A DNA stretch of 64,000 nt, from the NCBI GenBank assembly GCA_947591245.1, contig CANQCY010000003.1, forward strand, positions 54,840 to 118,839. The letters run 5' to 3'. The notes below the pieces were generated by a model. The model had not been told where the DNA came from. It ran no database searches and saw nothing but the letters and a program-made list of their open reading frames with translations. Both the position numbers and the translations under genes were made by a program. Position 1 is the stretch's first letter. Every line of letters starts with the position of its first letter. Positions 47,870 through 57,952 of this stretch are shown here, piece by piece. The DNA comes from an uncultured Lachnospiraceae bacterium (GTDB lineage: Bacteria; Bacillota; Clostridia; Lachnospirales; Lachnospiraceae).

Positions 47870-48655
47870 ATGATAGAAATTGAATTTGCGCAATGCAAAA
47901 CCTCGCACCCTGCCGGCTTTGTATATAAAGCCGACCAAAAGCATAAATGGTGGCTGCTCATCCAGACGCATGTCCAGACCTATTTTATCATTGACGGCAA
48001 GCGGCTTGTCATGCCCGCCCATACGGCGATTCTGTATCCGCCGTTTTCTCTGATCGAATACGGTGAAGTCGAAAAAAAACCGTACAGCGACGACTGGATT
48101 CGCTTCTATACGGACGAGCCTTTCATTTGCATGGGAAACATCCCATTTGAAACGCCGTTTCAGACATTGGAATACAATTTTATCAGCAGCCTGTTTCATC
48201 TTCTGGCGTCTGAGAATTTCTTTAACCACCAGTATAAAACTTTTACAATCCAGTCGCTGTTTCAGATTCTGTTCTCCAAGCTGCATGAATCGATATCAAA
48301 CAGTTCGGATAATTTCAGGGAGATGGAATTGCAGCAGCTTCGCATGAACATAAAAAACAACCCTTCTTCCCCTTGGAGCGTCCCCGAAATGGCGAAACAG
48401 CTCCACATCTGCCCGAGGCACCTGCAGAAAATATACCAGAAACGGTTCGGAATCTCCTGTATGGATGATGTGATTCAGAACCGCCTTCTTCTCGCCAAGG
48501 ACAAACTGGAGCGTTCAAGCAGCCCGGTTTATCAAATTGCCGAACAGTGCGGGTATCCTAACACGGAACATTTCAGCCGCCAGTTCAAAAAGCATTTCGG
48601 AGTCTCGCCTCAGGCGTACCGCAAAGCGTCTCAGGCCGGGCGCAGCACGCCATGA
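47870..48655 (+). CDS. AraC-family transcriptional regulator
   Basis: Cupin-like N-terminus; MAKQLHICPRHLQKIYQKRFGISCMDDVIQNRLLLAKDKLERSSSPVYQIAEQCGYPNTEHFSRQFKKHFGVSPQAYRK. Confidence 0.93.
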   Translation: MIEIEFAQCKTSHPAGFVYKADQKHKWWLLIQTHVQTYFIIDGKRLVMPAHTAILYPPFSLIEYGEVEKKPYSDDWIRFYTDEPFICMGNIPFETPFQTLEYNFISSLFHLLASENFFNHQYKTFTIQSLFQILFSKLHESISNSSDNFREMELQQLRMNIKNNPSSPWSVPEMAKQLHICPRHLQKIYQKRFGISCMDDVIQNRLLLAKDKLERSSSPVYQIAEQCGYPNTEHFSRQFKKHFGVSPQAYRKASQAGRSTP

Positions 48656-48688
48656 CCGATGATACGTCAAGGCAAAAACCCCTTTTCC

Positions 48689-50323
48689 TCATCCCATATT
48701 CTGCTGCTCGACCAGATGCTCCGCACCGTATTTTCTGCGAAGCGCGGGCTTTTCAATCTTTCCGGTCGCATTTCTCGGCACCTCTGCAAAAATAATGCGC
48801 TTCGGGCGTTTATATCTGGGAAGCTTCCTGCAAAATTCATTGATTTCATCCTCCGTACACTCCATGCCCTCCTTCAGCGCAATGACCGCTCCCGCGATCT
48901 CGCCGAGGCGCGCATCCGGCAGCCCGATCACCGCCACATCCTGAATTTTATCATGCGTACTTAGAAAGTTTTCGATCTGTACCGGATAAATATTTTCCCC
49001 GCCGCTCACAATCACGTCTTTTTTCCTGTCCACAAGAAAATAGAAACCGTCCTCGTCCATCATCGCCATGTCGCCGGTAAACAGCCAGCCGTCTTTGAGC
49101 GCTTCTGCTGTCGCTTCCGGGTCGTTATAATAGCACGACATGACGCCCGGGCCTTTCACGCACAGCTCGCCGACGCTGCCCGGCGGCAGTTCATTGCCGC
49201 TCTCGTTTACGATCTTGCACTTCCAGCGGTATCCCGGAACGCCGATCGCGCCTACTTTATGGATGTTTTCTATGCCGAGATGAACGCACCCCGGTCCCGT
49301 CGATTCAGACAGGCCATAATTGGTATCATATAAATGCTTTGGAAAATATTGCTTCCAGTGCCGAATCAGGGACGGCGGCACCGGCTGCGCCCCGATATGC
49401 ATTAACCTCCACTGATCCAGCTCATAATCCTCCAGATGAATATCGCCCCGGTCAAGCGCAGTCAGAATATCCTGCGCCCACGGCACCAAAAGCCATACAA
49501 TCGTACAATGCTCCTTCGATATGGCGTCCAGAATAATCTCCGGCGTCGTTCCCTTCAAGAGCACCGCCCTGCTCCCCGCACACAGGCTTCCCATCCAATG
49601 GAACTTCGCTCCGGTATGGTACAGCGGCGGTATGCACAAAAATACGTCGTTCCGGTTCGTCAGATGATGCTTCTGCTCCATCTGCGCCGCCTGCAGAAGA
49701 CTCTCGTGATTATGTAGGATCGCTTTCGGGAAGCCGGTCGTTCCTGACGAAAAATAAATAGCGGCATCATCCTCATCCTCCAGGCGCACGAGGGGCGCCT
49801 GGCTGGAACAGTCCGCCACGAGCTCCCGATAGCACTCGGCAAATGTCGGACAGCCGTCTCCTACATAAATAAGCAATCTCCCATTGCTTAACTCATCTTC
49901 TATTGATTCAATACGCCCGATAAATTCCGGTCCGAAAAACAAGATATGAACCTGCGCAAGATCCGCACAATACTGTATCTCATCCGCGGAAAAGCGAAAA
50001 TTGAACGGCACCGCGATCGCTCCGGTTTTTAATATCCCAAAGTAAATCGGCAGCCACTCGAGGCAGTTAAACATCAGAATCGCCACCCGGTCTCCCTTCT
50101 GTATTCCGCGCTCCAAAAGCATGTTTGCCACCCGGTTTGCTTTTTCATCAAAAACTCCCCATGTGATCTCTCGCCGGTACGGTTCCGCAGACGTCTGCTG
50201 AACCAGATCATATTCCTTCCACGTCGTTTTTCTTGTATCCTGAACAAGCGGATTAAGCTCTACCAGAGCCACTTCCTCGCTGTACAGCTTGCAATTTCTC
50301 TCAAGCAGATCGGTAACAGGCAT
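48689..50323 (-). CDS. AMP-binding acyl-CoA synthetase/ligase
   Basis: AAIYFSSGTTGFPKAILHNH; TNYGLSESTGPG; GWLFTGDMAMMDEDGFYFLVDRKKDVIVSGGENIYP; NATGKIEKPALR. Confidence 0.92.
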   Translation of the reverse strand: MPVTDLLERNCKLYSEEVALVELNPLVQDTRKTTWKEYDLVQQTSAEPYRREITWGVFDEKANRVANMLLERGIQKGDRVAILMFNCLEWLPIYFGILKTGAIAVPFNFRFSADEIQYCADLAQVHILFFGPEFIGRIESIEDELSNGRLLIYVGDGCPTFAECYRELVADCSSQAPLVRLEDEDDAAIYFSSGTTGFPKAILHNHESLLQAAQMEQKHHLTNRNDVFLCIPPLYHTGAKFHWMGSLCAGSRAVLLKGTTPEIILDAISKEHCTIVWLLVPWAQDILTALDRGDIHLEDYELDQWRLMHIGAQPVPPSLIRHWKQYFPKHLYDTNYGLSESTGPGCVHLGIENIHKVGAIGVPGYRWKCKIVNESGNELPPGSVGELCVKGPGVMSCYYNDPEATAEALKDGWLFTGDMAMMDEDGFYFLVDRKKDVIVSGGENIYPVQIENFLSTHDKIQDVAVIGLPDARLGEIAGAVIALKEGMECTEDEINEFCRKLPRYKRPKRIIFAEVPRNATGKIEKPALRRKYGAEHLVEQQNMG

Positions 50324-50434
50324 AATATAATACTCCTTTCATTTTTCGCCATTGAAATATTGACAACCCTTGCATTTTATTTTACCATATTCCTTGATTA
50401 TTTAAAAGTATTAAATTCAAGAATGGAGGGTCCT

Positions 50435-51286
50435 ATGATAATCGATTTTCACACTCATACCTTTCCCGACGCCATATCGGAAAGAGTCCTTGCCAAGCTG
50501 AGCCGCGCCTCCCGCACCGCTTATTTTACCAACGGCTCCACCGCCGGACTTCTGGCGTCTATGGAAGAAGCGGGCATTTCATATTCGGTAAATCTCCCTG
50601 TCATGACAGACGCCGGACAGGTTGAAAAAATAAACAGCTCTCTTGCCGAACAAAGAGAACTGCTATTTCATAAAGGAATTATTACATTCGGGGGCATGCA
50701 TCCGGATTATGCGGACTGCAAATCGGAGCTCAGCCGTTTAAAGGAAAATGGAATCAAGGGAATTAAACTCCATCCCGCTTACCAGAAAACGGATCTCGAT
50801 GATATAAAAATGATGCGCGTGATCGACTGCGCCTCCGATCTGGGGCTGATCGTCCTCATCCACGCCGGTATCGACATCGGAATCTGCGACCGCAATTATT
50901 CTTCCGTCAGCCAAATTCTGAAAATAATTGATGAAATCCATCCGGCAAAATTTGTTTTGGCGCACATGGGCGGCTGGGGATGCTGGGAGGACGTGGAACG
51001 AGATCTCGCCGGAGCCCCCGTCTGGCTGGACACCGCTTTTTCCATCGGCGCCGTCACGCCCAGCCCGGACGCAGACAAAGCCCCCTGCCTCTCCTGCAAT
51101 TTATCGGATGAAGCTTTTGTCCGCCTCGTGAGAAAACACGGCTCCGACAAAATTTTATTTGCCACCGACTCTCCGTGGGAATCCCAAAAAGAATATGTGA
51201 AACGGTTACAAAACATGCCGCTCACGGAGGCGGAAAAAAATCAGATTTTTTCTGAAAACGCCGCACGGCTTCTGCCGCTCATATAA
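50435..51286 (+). CDS. Amidohydrolase family (TIM-barrel metal-dependent hydrolase)
   Basis: MIIDFHTHTFPD; GIKGIKLHPAYQ; IVLIHAGID; FVLAHMGGW; ILFATDSPWE; start behind GGAGGG. Confidence 0.88.
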   Translation: MIIDFHTHTFPDAISERVLAKLSRASRTAYFTNGSTAGLLASMEEAGISYSVNLPVMTDAGQVEKINSSLAEQRELLFHKGIITFGGMHPDYADCKSELSRLKENGIKGIKLHPAYQKTDLDDIKMMRVIDCASDLGLIVLIHAGIDIGICDRNYSSVSQILKIIDEIHPAKFVLAHMGGWGCWEDVERDLAGAPVWLDTAFSIGAVTPSPDADKAPCLSCNLSDEAFVRLVRKHGSDKILFATDSPWESQKEYVKRLQNMPLTEAEKNQIFSENAARLLPLI

Positions 51287-51328
51287 TGGCGGCAAACCGT
51301 AAACAGCGCAACATAACCGCCGGCGCGC

Positions 51329-52633
51329 CTATTGGTACAAATGTCTTTTATCAATGACGCGCACCGCTTTTCCCTCGCTTCTCGTAATGCTTTTCGGCTC
51401 CACGACTTTCACGTTTACAGATATCCCGAGCATGGATTTTAAGCCGGATGCAATTTTTTTCTCCCTGGCTTCTACAGTCGTAGAACCATTCTCTGCCATC
51501 TCCGCCGTCATCTCTACCTGAACCTCGATTGTATCACGGTTTCCGACGCGGTCGACTACGATCTGATAGTTTGCCTGATATCCCTGATTCAACAGCACGG
51601 CTTCGATCTGCGACGGCCAGACATTAACTCCTTTCACCACCATCATATCGTCGCTTCTGCCTTTCGGCTTCATCATGCGCACATGCGTCCGGCCGCAGGA
51701 GCATTTTTTCCTTGTAAGGCGGCACAGGTCGCGAGTGCGGTAACGAAGGAGGGGAAACGCCTTTTTCGTGATGCACGTGAATACAAGCTCGCCGACTTCG
51801 CCTTCCGGAAGAACCTCGCCCGTCTCAGGATCGATGATTTCCGCAATGAAGTGATCCTCCTGAATGTGCATGCCCGCCTGTTCCTCGCATTCAAACGACA
51901 CGCCGGGTCCGGAAATCTCTGTCAGTCCGTAGATATCATATGCCTTTATGCCCAGCGCCTCTTCTATGTTATGGCGCATTTCTTCCGTCCAGGGCTCCGC
52001 GCCGAAAATGCCCGCTTTTAATTTTATCTGATCCTTTAACCCGCGCTCATTGATCGCCTCGCCCAGATTTGCGGCATAAGATGGCGTGCAGCACAGAATG
52101 GTCGAACCGAGGTCTGTCATAAACTGCAGCTGGCGGTCTGTATTTCCGGAAGACATCGGAAGCGTCAGGCAGCCGACCTTGTGAGAACCTCCGTTTAATC
52201 CGGGCCCTCCGGTGAACAGCCCGTATCCGTAGCAGACATGGCATACGTCGTCCTTGGTTCCCCCTGCCGCCACGATCGCCCGCGCGCAGCACTCATCCCA
52301 GATATCAATATCCTCCTGCGTATAAAAGGCAACCACGCGCCGTCCCGTCGTTCCGCTCGTAGACTGGATGCGCACGCAGTCTGAGAGCGGCACTCCCAAA
52401 AGACCGTACGGATACTGATCGCGGAGATCATCCTTCGTGATAAACGGGAGCTTGTGCAGATCGCCGATTCCTTTCACGTCCTCTGGTTTTACGCCGGCCT
52501 CATCCATTCTGTCACGATAAAATTTGACGTTGCCGTACACAAACCGCACCTGCTCTGCCAGCCTCTCGCTTTGAAGCGCCTGAAGCTGCTCCAACGGCAT
52601 CGTCTCGATTTCCGGTTGATAATAATTTTTCAC
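51329..52633 (-). CDS. paaK: Phenylacetate-CoA ligase family
   Basis: RIQSTSGTTGRRVVAFYTQEDIDIW; AYDIYGLTEISGPGVSFECEEQAGMH; LPEGEVGELVFT; GRSDDMMVVKGVNVWPSQIE. Confidence 0.95.
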   Translation of the reverse strand: MKNYYQPEIETMPLEQLQALQSERLAEQVRFVYGNVKFYRDRMDEAGVKPEDVKGIGDLHKLPFITKDDLRDQYPYGLLGVPLSDCVRIQSTSGTTGRRVVAFYTQEDIDIWDECCARAIVAAGGTKDDVCHVCYGYGLFTGGPGLNGGSHKVGCLTLPMSSGNTDRQLQFMTDLGSTILCCTPSYAANLGEAINERGLKDQIKLKAGIFGAEPWTEEMRHNIEEALGIKAYDIYGLTEISGPGVSFECEEQAGMHIQEDHFIAEIIDPETGEVLPEGEVGELVFTCITKKAFPLLRYRTRDLCRLTRKKCSCGRTHVRMMKPKGRSDDMMVVKGVNVWPSQIEAVLLNQGYQANYQIVVDRVGNRDTIEVQVEMTAEMAENGSTTVEAREKKIASGLKSMLGISVNVKVVEPKSITRSEGKAVRVIDKRHLYQ

Positions 52634-52668
52634 CTGCTTTTTACCTCCATATTTTCATTCTTTTATTG

Positions 52669-53232
52669 TTATCCGCGTCCCATCATAAACGCCTTCTGAT
52701 TCATCTCGGCAAATTTTTCCGGTACGCATTCCCCGATCGCCTTCTCCCATTTTTCTACGGGAATGTCAAAATATCTGGACAGCCGCCCCATCAGAACAAT
52801 ATTAACGGCTTTCGCCGATCCCGCTTCCTCTGCCAGCGACAGGCAGTCGAATGCGTCTACCTCGATACCGAGCGACTGCATTTTTTCAATAAGATTTTCC
52901 GGATACGCCGCCCCCGCGACCACGGGCATCGGATCGATTTCCTGCGTATTTACGACGATTTTCCCATCTTTTTTCAGATATTCCACATAGCGCGCCGCTT
53001 CCAGCTTTTCAAACGAAACGATAAAATCCGCCTCCCCTTTGTCGATAATCGGAGAATATACTTTTTCGCCGTACCTGACATAGGTTACGACGCTTCCTCC
53101 GCGCTGGCTCATTCCGTGAACTTCCGATACTTTTACGTCATATCCTTCTGACAGAAGCAGATGCCCCAGCAATTTGCTTGCCAACAAAGAACCCTGTCCG
53201 CCTACGCCTACAATCATAATATTTTTAGTCAT
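52669..53232 (-). CDS. iorB: Indolepyruvate oxidoreductase subunit beta
   Basis: NIMIVGVGGQGSLLASKLLGHLLLSEGYDVKVSEVHGMSQRGGSVVTYVRYG. Confidence 0.95.
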   Translation of the reverse strand: MTKNIMIVGVGGQGSLLASKLLGHLLLSEGYDVKVSEVHGMSQRGGSVVTYVRYGEKVYSPIIDKGEADFIVSFEKLEAARYVEYLKKDGKIVVNTQEIDPMPVVAGAAYPENLIEKMQSLGIEVDAFDCLSLAEEAGSAKAVNIVLMGRLSRYFDIPVEKWEKAIGECVPEKFAEMNQKAFMMGRG

Positions 53233-53253
53233 TCTTCGTTTCCTCCATTTGCT

Positions 53254-54984
53254 TTACGCCTCCTGCAGGGCATCAAATTTGCACAGCTGGCGGCACACTC
53301 CGCAGCCGGCGCACAGGGTATTGTCAATGACTGCCTTTCCGTCCCTTATGCTGATGGCCGGGCATCCAAGGCGCATGCACGCTTTGCATCCCTTGCAGTT
53401 TTCCGTAATCGCCTTGATCGGCTTATTATGTTTTACATATTTAAGCAAAGCGCACGGACGTCTGCTGATAATAACCGAAGGCGCATCCGCCGCAAGCTCC
53501 TCTCTGATCACCCTCTCGCATTCATCTAACCGATACGGATCCACGACCGCTACGCGCTCAAATCCCATCGAGCGGCACAGGCCTTCCAGATCAATTTTTC
53601 CCGCCGGATCGCCCTTGATATTGAATCCCGTCGTCGGATTCTGCTGATGTCCCGTCATTCCCGTAATCGAATTGTCAAGAATGATCACCGTGGAATTGCT
53701 CTGGTTATAGGCGATATTCGCAAGACCGGTCATGCCGGAATGCATAAATGTGGAATCCCCGATAACCGCTACCGTCTTTTTCTCGCTCTCCGCGCCAAGC
53801 GCCTTATTAAATCCGTGAATCGAACTCACGGAAGCGCCCATGCACAGCGTCATTTCCATCGCATTGAGCGGCGCGGCAGCGCCGAGCGTATAACACCCGA
53901 TATCGCCCAAAACCGTACATTTCTCTTTCGACAGAATGTAAAAAAGACCCCTGTGAGGACAGCCCGCACACATGACTGGCGGCCTCCCCGGCAGCTGCTC
54001 GCCCAAACTCCGGTAATCCGGAACCGCCTCGCCCAGGCTCTTTGCAATCAAATTCTGCGAATACTCCCCTTCTAACGGCAGTATGTCCTTTCCGGTTACG
54101 GCAAGCCCGAGTTTCCGGCAATGGTTCTCGATCACCGGATCCAACTCTTCTACCACAACGAGTTTTTCTACCTTTGCGGCAAAATCCAAAATAAGCTTAT
54201 TGGGCAGCGGATAAACCATCCCAAGCTTTAAAATGCTGGCGTTGCCGCCAAATACCTCTTTCACATACTGGTAGCTTGTGGAAGAAGTGATTATGCCAAT
54301 CCTGGCGTCTCCCATCTCAACTCTGTTCAGTTCGCAATTTTCGGCATATTCCGTCAGCTTCCTTGTCCGCTCCTCCACAAACGGATGTCGGCGGATCGCA
54401 TTTGCCGGCATCATTACATATTTTGCTATGTTTTTTTCATACGAAACCGGCTCCGGCATCACCCGGCCGCCCTTTTCCACAACGCTCTGGGAATGCGCCA
54501 CCCTCGTGCACATCTTGATAATGACCGGCGTATCAAATTTTTCTGAAAGTTCATACGCTTTTTTTGCAAATTCATAAGACTCATGCGAATCGGAAGGCTC
54601 CAGCATCGGCACCTTCGCCGCTTCCGCATAATGGCGCGAATCCTGTTCATTCTGTGAAGAATGCATACCGGCGTCGTCCGCCACGCAGATTACCATACCG
54701 GCATTGACTCCCGTATAGGAGCAGGTAAACAAAGGGTCTGCCGCTACGTTCAACCCCACATGCTTCATTCCGCAAAAGCTTCTCTTTCCCGCCAGCGAAG
54801 CGCCAAAAGCGACTTCCATCGCCACCTTTTCATTCGGGGCCCATTCACAGTAGATTTCATCATATTTTGCCGCCTCTTCCGTCACTTCCGTGCTCGGCGT
54901 CCCCGGGTAGCTGGATACCACGCTGCAGCCAGCCTCATACAATCCTCTTGCAAAAGCCTGATTACCCAACATTAATTGTCCCAT
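53254..54984 (-). CDS. iorA: Indolepyruvate:ferredoxin oxidoreductase subunit alpha
   Basis: GNQAFARGLYEAGCSVVSSYPGTPSTEVTE; CAGCPHRGLFYIL; C-terminal ferredoxin motifs CKGCKACMRLGCPAI, CAGCGVCRQLC. Confidence 0.96.
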   Translation of the reverse strand: MGQLMLGNQAFARGLYEAGCSVVSSYPGTPSTEVTEEAAKYDEIYCEWAPNEKVAMEVAFGASLAGKRSFCGMKHVGLNVAADPLFTCSYTGVNAGMVICVADDAGMHSSQNEQDSRHYAEAAKVPMLEPSDSHESYEFAKKAYELSEKFDTPVIIKMCTRVAHSQSVVEKGGRVMPEPVSYEKNIAKYVMMPANAIRRHPFVEERTRKLTEYAENCELNRVEMGDARIGIITSSTSYQYVKEVFGGNASILKLGMVYPLPNKLILDFAAKVEKLVVVEELDPVIENHCRKLGLAVTGKDILPLEGEYSQNLIAKSLGEAVPDYRSLGEQLPGRPPVMCAGCPHRGLFYILSKEKCTVLGDIGCYTLGAAAPLNAMEMTLCMGASVSSIHGFNKALGAESEKKTVAVIGDSTFMHSGMTGLANIAYNQSNSTVIILDNSITGMTGHQQNPTTGFNIKGDPAGKIDLEGLCRSMGFERVAVVDPYRLDECERVIREELAADAPSVIISRRPCALLKYVKHNKPIKAITENCKGCKACMRLGCPAISIRDGKAVIDNTLCAGCGVCRQLCKFDALQEA

Positions 54985-55215
54985 AATAACATCCTTTCCT
55001 TATTTTCTTTTGTCAATATCACAAGAATAACATACTATGATGCTTTTTTCAAATTATTTTCTTGCAATTTTTCTGTTTATTTCTCATCTGCTTTTATGTT
55101 ATAATAGATTTGATTCAGGGGTCAAAACTGCCGCCGCAAACTTGGTTTATATGACGGCCAGCGACAATCAGGAGACTTAGTGCGCGCAGAAAGCAGCACG
55201 GAAATGAGGATTTTT

Positions 55216-55794
55216 ATGGACGGTGAAAATCAGGACGAGAGATACTATGTCGCGGACGAGGCGATTTACGATGCATTTTTTTTGGCGCTCAAAGAAAAAG
55301 AGCTTGATAAAATAACCGTGACTGACGTAATCAAAAAAGCCGGCGTCGTGCGGAGCACGTTTTATAACCATTATGAAAACATCCCCGCCCTTGTCACGGC
55401 AGTTGAGGATAAAACGATTCGGGACATTTTCTCCCTGATGGAGACCTTCCATCCCGAGAATGACTGGGAACTGTGCCGATCGTTTTTTTTGACAATCTGC
55501 GAATACACGGTGACGAATCCGTTTCTCGCGAGCATTCTCCGCAGCCCGCGGTCGGATCGTTTTTTTTGGAAAGCGATGACGATGTTTCACCGCTATGTAA
55601 CAAATGTGGTGCAAAGCAGACCGGTTTTCGACGATAACAGGGAACAATTCTCCTATATGATCGCCTGTGCGATCGGAAGCACAATCGGCGTGCTTCACAA
55701 ATGGACTGTCGAAGACTGCAGTGTTCCGGCAGAATCCATCGCCGATATTTTGACAACGGTATTTATAAACGGGATGCTGCCCTTTATGTCATAA
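55216..55794 (+). CDS. TetR/AcrR-family transcriptional regulator
   Basis: AIYDAFFLALKEKELDKITVTDVIKKAGVVRSTFYNHYENIPALV. Confidence 0.88.
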   Translation: MDGENQDERYYVADEAIYDAFFLALKEKELDKITVTDVIKKAGVVRSTFYNHYENIPALVTAVEDKTIRDIFSLMETFHPENDWELCRSFFLTICEYTVTNPFLASILRSPRSDRFFWKAMTMFHRYVTNVVQSRPVFDDNREQFSYMIACAIGSTIGVLHKWTVEDCSVPAESIADILTTVFINGMLPFMS

Positions 55795-55798
55795 TATC

Positions 55799-55839
55799 AG
55801 GGGTCCAAGGCGAAACGCCATTTTCGCCTCGAACCCCTT
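55799..55839. terminator. Hairpin between convergent TetR and GGDEF genes
   Basis: AGGGGT..AGGCGAAA cgcca TTTTCGCCT..AACCCCT. Confidence 0.55.
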
Positions 55840-55852
55840 ACTATCGCTGCCG

Positions 55853-56947
55853 TCAATACACAACCCTGTTTCTTCCGCTTTCTTTTCCGGTATACAGCTT
55901 GTCGTCCGCCTTCTTGATTAATTCCGTCACGGATGTGCCGGAAAAATACTCTTCCACTCCAAACGTCATCGTCACCGGCACCTTAACTCCTTCGTATTCA
56001 AGGGCAAGCTTCTCTATTTTTTCACGCATCTCCTGCACATAAATAAATGCGACGTCGCCATTGTCGCGGGAAAACAAAAACAGGAATTCTTCCCCGCCCC
56101 AGCGGCAGACCGTCCCTTTCCCGACCATGAACTTCTTAAAATATTCCGCCACGCTTTTTAGCACATAGTCGCCGCAATTATGCCCCAGCGTGTCATTTAC
56201 ATTTTTAAACAGGTCAATATCTCCCATGGCAATCGTGAATTGGTTATTATTCTGTTCGTTTACCGCCGTCTCCAGCACCTGATACATATAATGCCGGTTA
56301 TACAGCCCCGTCAGGGCGTCCGTCTGCGCCTCATGCTTCAGCTTTTTATTATAATCCGCCAGCTTTTCAAGCGCCGACTGGTTGCTATTGCTGAACTTCA
56401 GACAGATCACAAACATACACAAAAACAATGTGAACGTGCACAAAAACAGCATGGCGTCGCCAACGCCTTCCGGCAGCCGCACTACCGCCTCATGGTCTTT
56501 TCCATATATATACAGCGATATATACAATGCAAACAGCACGATAACATAAACCGCCTTCCCCCTGCGGTTCCTCGGCGTCGCAAAAAATGAAATGACGATG
56601 AGGGGGTACATAAAGTACTGCGCCCCATAATCCCACCCCATAAAATAAACGGAAAACACGACCCATATCAGGATTCCAACAGAAAAAAGATGGAATACTA
56701 CGCGCCTTCGGTACCGGTATGTTCCCAAAAAAGCGATTATGTGGAGCGGAAGCCATGCAAACAGCACCGGCATCTGCCTCCAAAACCCGAAGCCGACAGC
56801 AAAAGCAAGAAAGAACAATATGTATATGGCAGTAATGATGTAATAAATGCGCATCATTACATAAAACTGACTCGCCTCATCCTCAAAAGAAACATCCTTA
56901 TTTATAAATTTCCAGAGTTTCCCCGCTGACAAAAATAATCTACCCAT
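55853..56947 (-). CDS. Membrane-bound diguanylate cyclase (GGDEF)
   Basis: N-terminal TM segments; AQTDALTGLYNRHYMYQVLE; GDIDLFKNVNDTLGHNCGDYVL; VCRWGGEEFLFLFS (GGEEF intact). Confidence 0.94.
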   Translation of the reverse strand: MGRLFLSAGKLWKFINKDVSFEDEASQFYVMMRIYYIITAIYILFFLAFAVGFGFWRQMPVLFAWLPLHIIAFLGTYRYRRRVVFHLFSVGILIWVVFSVYFMGWDYGAQYFMYPLIVISFFATPRNRRGKAVYVIVLFALYISLYIYGKDHEAVVRLPEGVGDAMLFLCTFTLFLCMFVICLKFSNSNQSALEKLADYNKKLKHEAQTDALTGLYNRHYMYQVLETAVNEQNNNQFTIAMGDIDLFKNVNDTLGHNCGDYVLKSVAEYFKKFMVGKGTVCRWGGEEFLFLFSRDNGDVAFIYVQEMREKIEKLALEYEGVKVPVTMTFGVEEYFSGTSVTELIKKADDKLYTGKESGRNRVVY

Positions 56948-57048
56948 ACAATACCTCTTTGGTCTATTTATTACAATTGGTGTCTGGAACAAAAAACCAA
57001 TATCCCATATTCCATTATATCACAAAACAAATACATTTTCCATATTTT

Positions 57049-57363
57049 TCAATCATTTTCCTCATTAATTTCCCAGCGTATTAAAAAAGTCAGAAGCGCA
57101 CGAAGCAGAATAATGCTTCCTACCGTCCAAATTTCCATCCATTCGCGTACCGCAACAGTACGAAGGATCTCGCTGCCGAGCTTAAATTCCAGACCGAGCT
57201 CCAATCCCCTGCCAAGCTGCAGCCTTGTGCCAGGCATTCTTCTGACATAAGAGCATATCCCTTTCAGGCAGGAAAACAGAATAATTGCCAACCCGGAAAA
57301 TTCAAATAACAAAATACCATACGCCACCGTCTGATCCAGCGCATGATGAAGAAAATCCAGCAT
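57049..57363 (-). CDS. DUF1622-family membrane protein
   Basis: LQLGRGLELGLEFKLGSEILRTVAVREWMEIWTVGSIILLRALLTFLIRWEI. Confidence 0.85.
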   Translation of the reverse strand: MLDFLHHALDQTVAYGILLFEFSGLAIILFSCLKGICSYVRRMPGTRLQLGRGLELGLEFKLGSEILRTVAVREWMEIWTVGSIILLRALLTFLIRWEINEEND

Positions 57364-57467
57364 AACAGCCTCCATATCCAATAGCAGCATTTCTTCTGAA
57401 TATTATTTACTCGTTCCGTCAATACTATTCACCGGCACAAATATATTATTTCGGAGGAATGATCATA

Positions 57468-57896
57468 ATGAAAAAAATATCTGCTTTTACATTTTTCCTT
57501 ATATTTTCAGCTATCGCATTGACGGCCTGCGGTTCTACGGCGAACGCCCCGTCAAGTACGGACGCCCCAGCCGGCGCGGCCGCCGGCGGAGTCCAGTCGG
57601 ATACGCCGTCCGCCGCCGGCAACAAGGCGCAGGCGGACATTTCCAAACCAAGTGAAGCTGCCGAAAATAACGCGGGCGCAAAGAACACGCTCTCTGAAAA
57701 TGAAGCGAAAGAAATTGCCCTTAAAGACGCCGGCGTAAATGAAACGGCCATATCCAATTACAAGATCAAACTGGATACCGATGACGGAATCAGACAGTAC
57801 GAAATCGATTTCGACGCGGACGGCTTCGAATATGATTATGACATCGACGCCTCATCCGGACAAATACTGGAAAAGGACAAAGAACCTGTCGATTAA
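57468..57896 (+). CDS. Lipoprotein with PepSY domain
   Basis: Lipobox LTAC; NEAKEIALKDAGVNETAISNYKIKLDTDDGIRQYEIDFDADGFEYDYDIDASSGQILEKDKE. Confidence 0.88.
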   Translation: MKKISAFTFFLIFSAIALTACGSTANAPSSTDAPAGAAAGGVQSDTPSAAGNKAQADISKPSEAAENNAGAKNTLSENEAKEIALKDAGVNETAISNYKIKLDTDDGIRQYEIDFDADGFEYDYDIDASSGQILEKDKEPVD

Positions 57897-57919
57897 CGGC
57901 GGGTTCTTTGTCCTTTTAT
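57873..57919. terminator. Terminator overlapping the 3' end of the PepSY lipoprotein CDS
   Basis: AAAAGGACAAAGAACC...GGTTCTTTGTCCTTTT, 16-bp stem spanning the TAA stop. Confidence 0.8.
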
Positions 57920-57952
57920 CCGATCCATACAGGCGTTTTTCAAAGTCGTATG

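Noticed and set aside
55100-55845. Repeated TCAGGGGTC flanking the TetR gene as a possible element boundary
   Set aside because: Only 9 nt are shared and the right copy is part of a terminator hairpin; better explained by chance.
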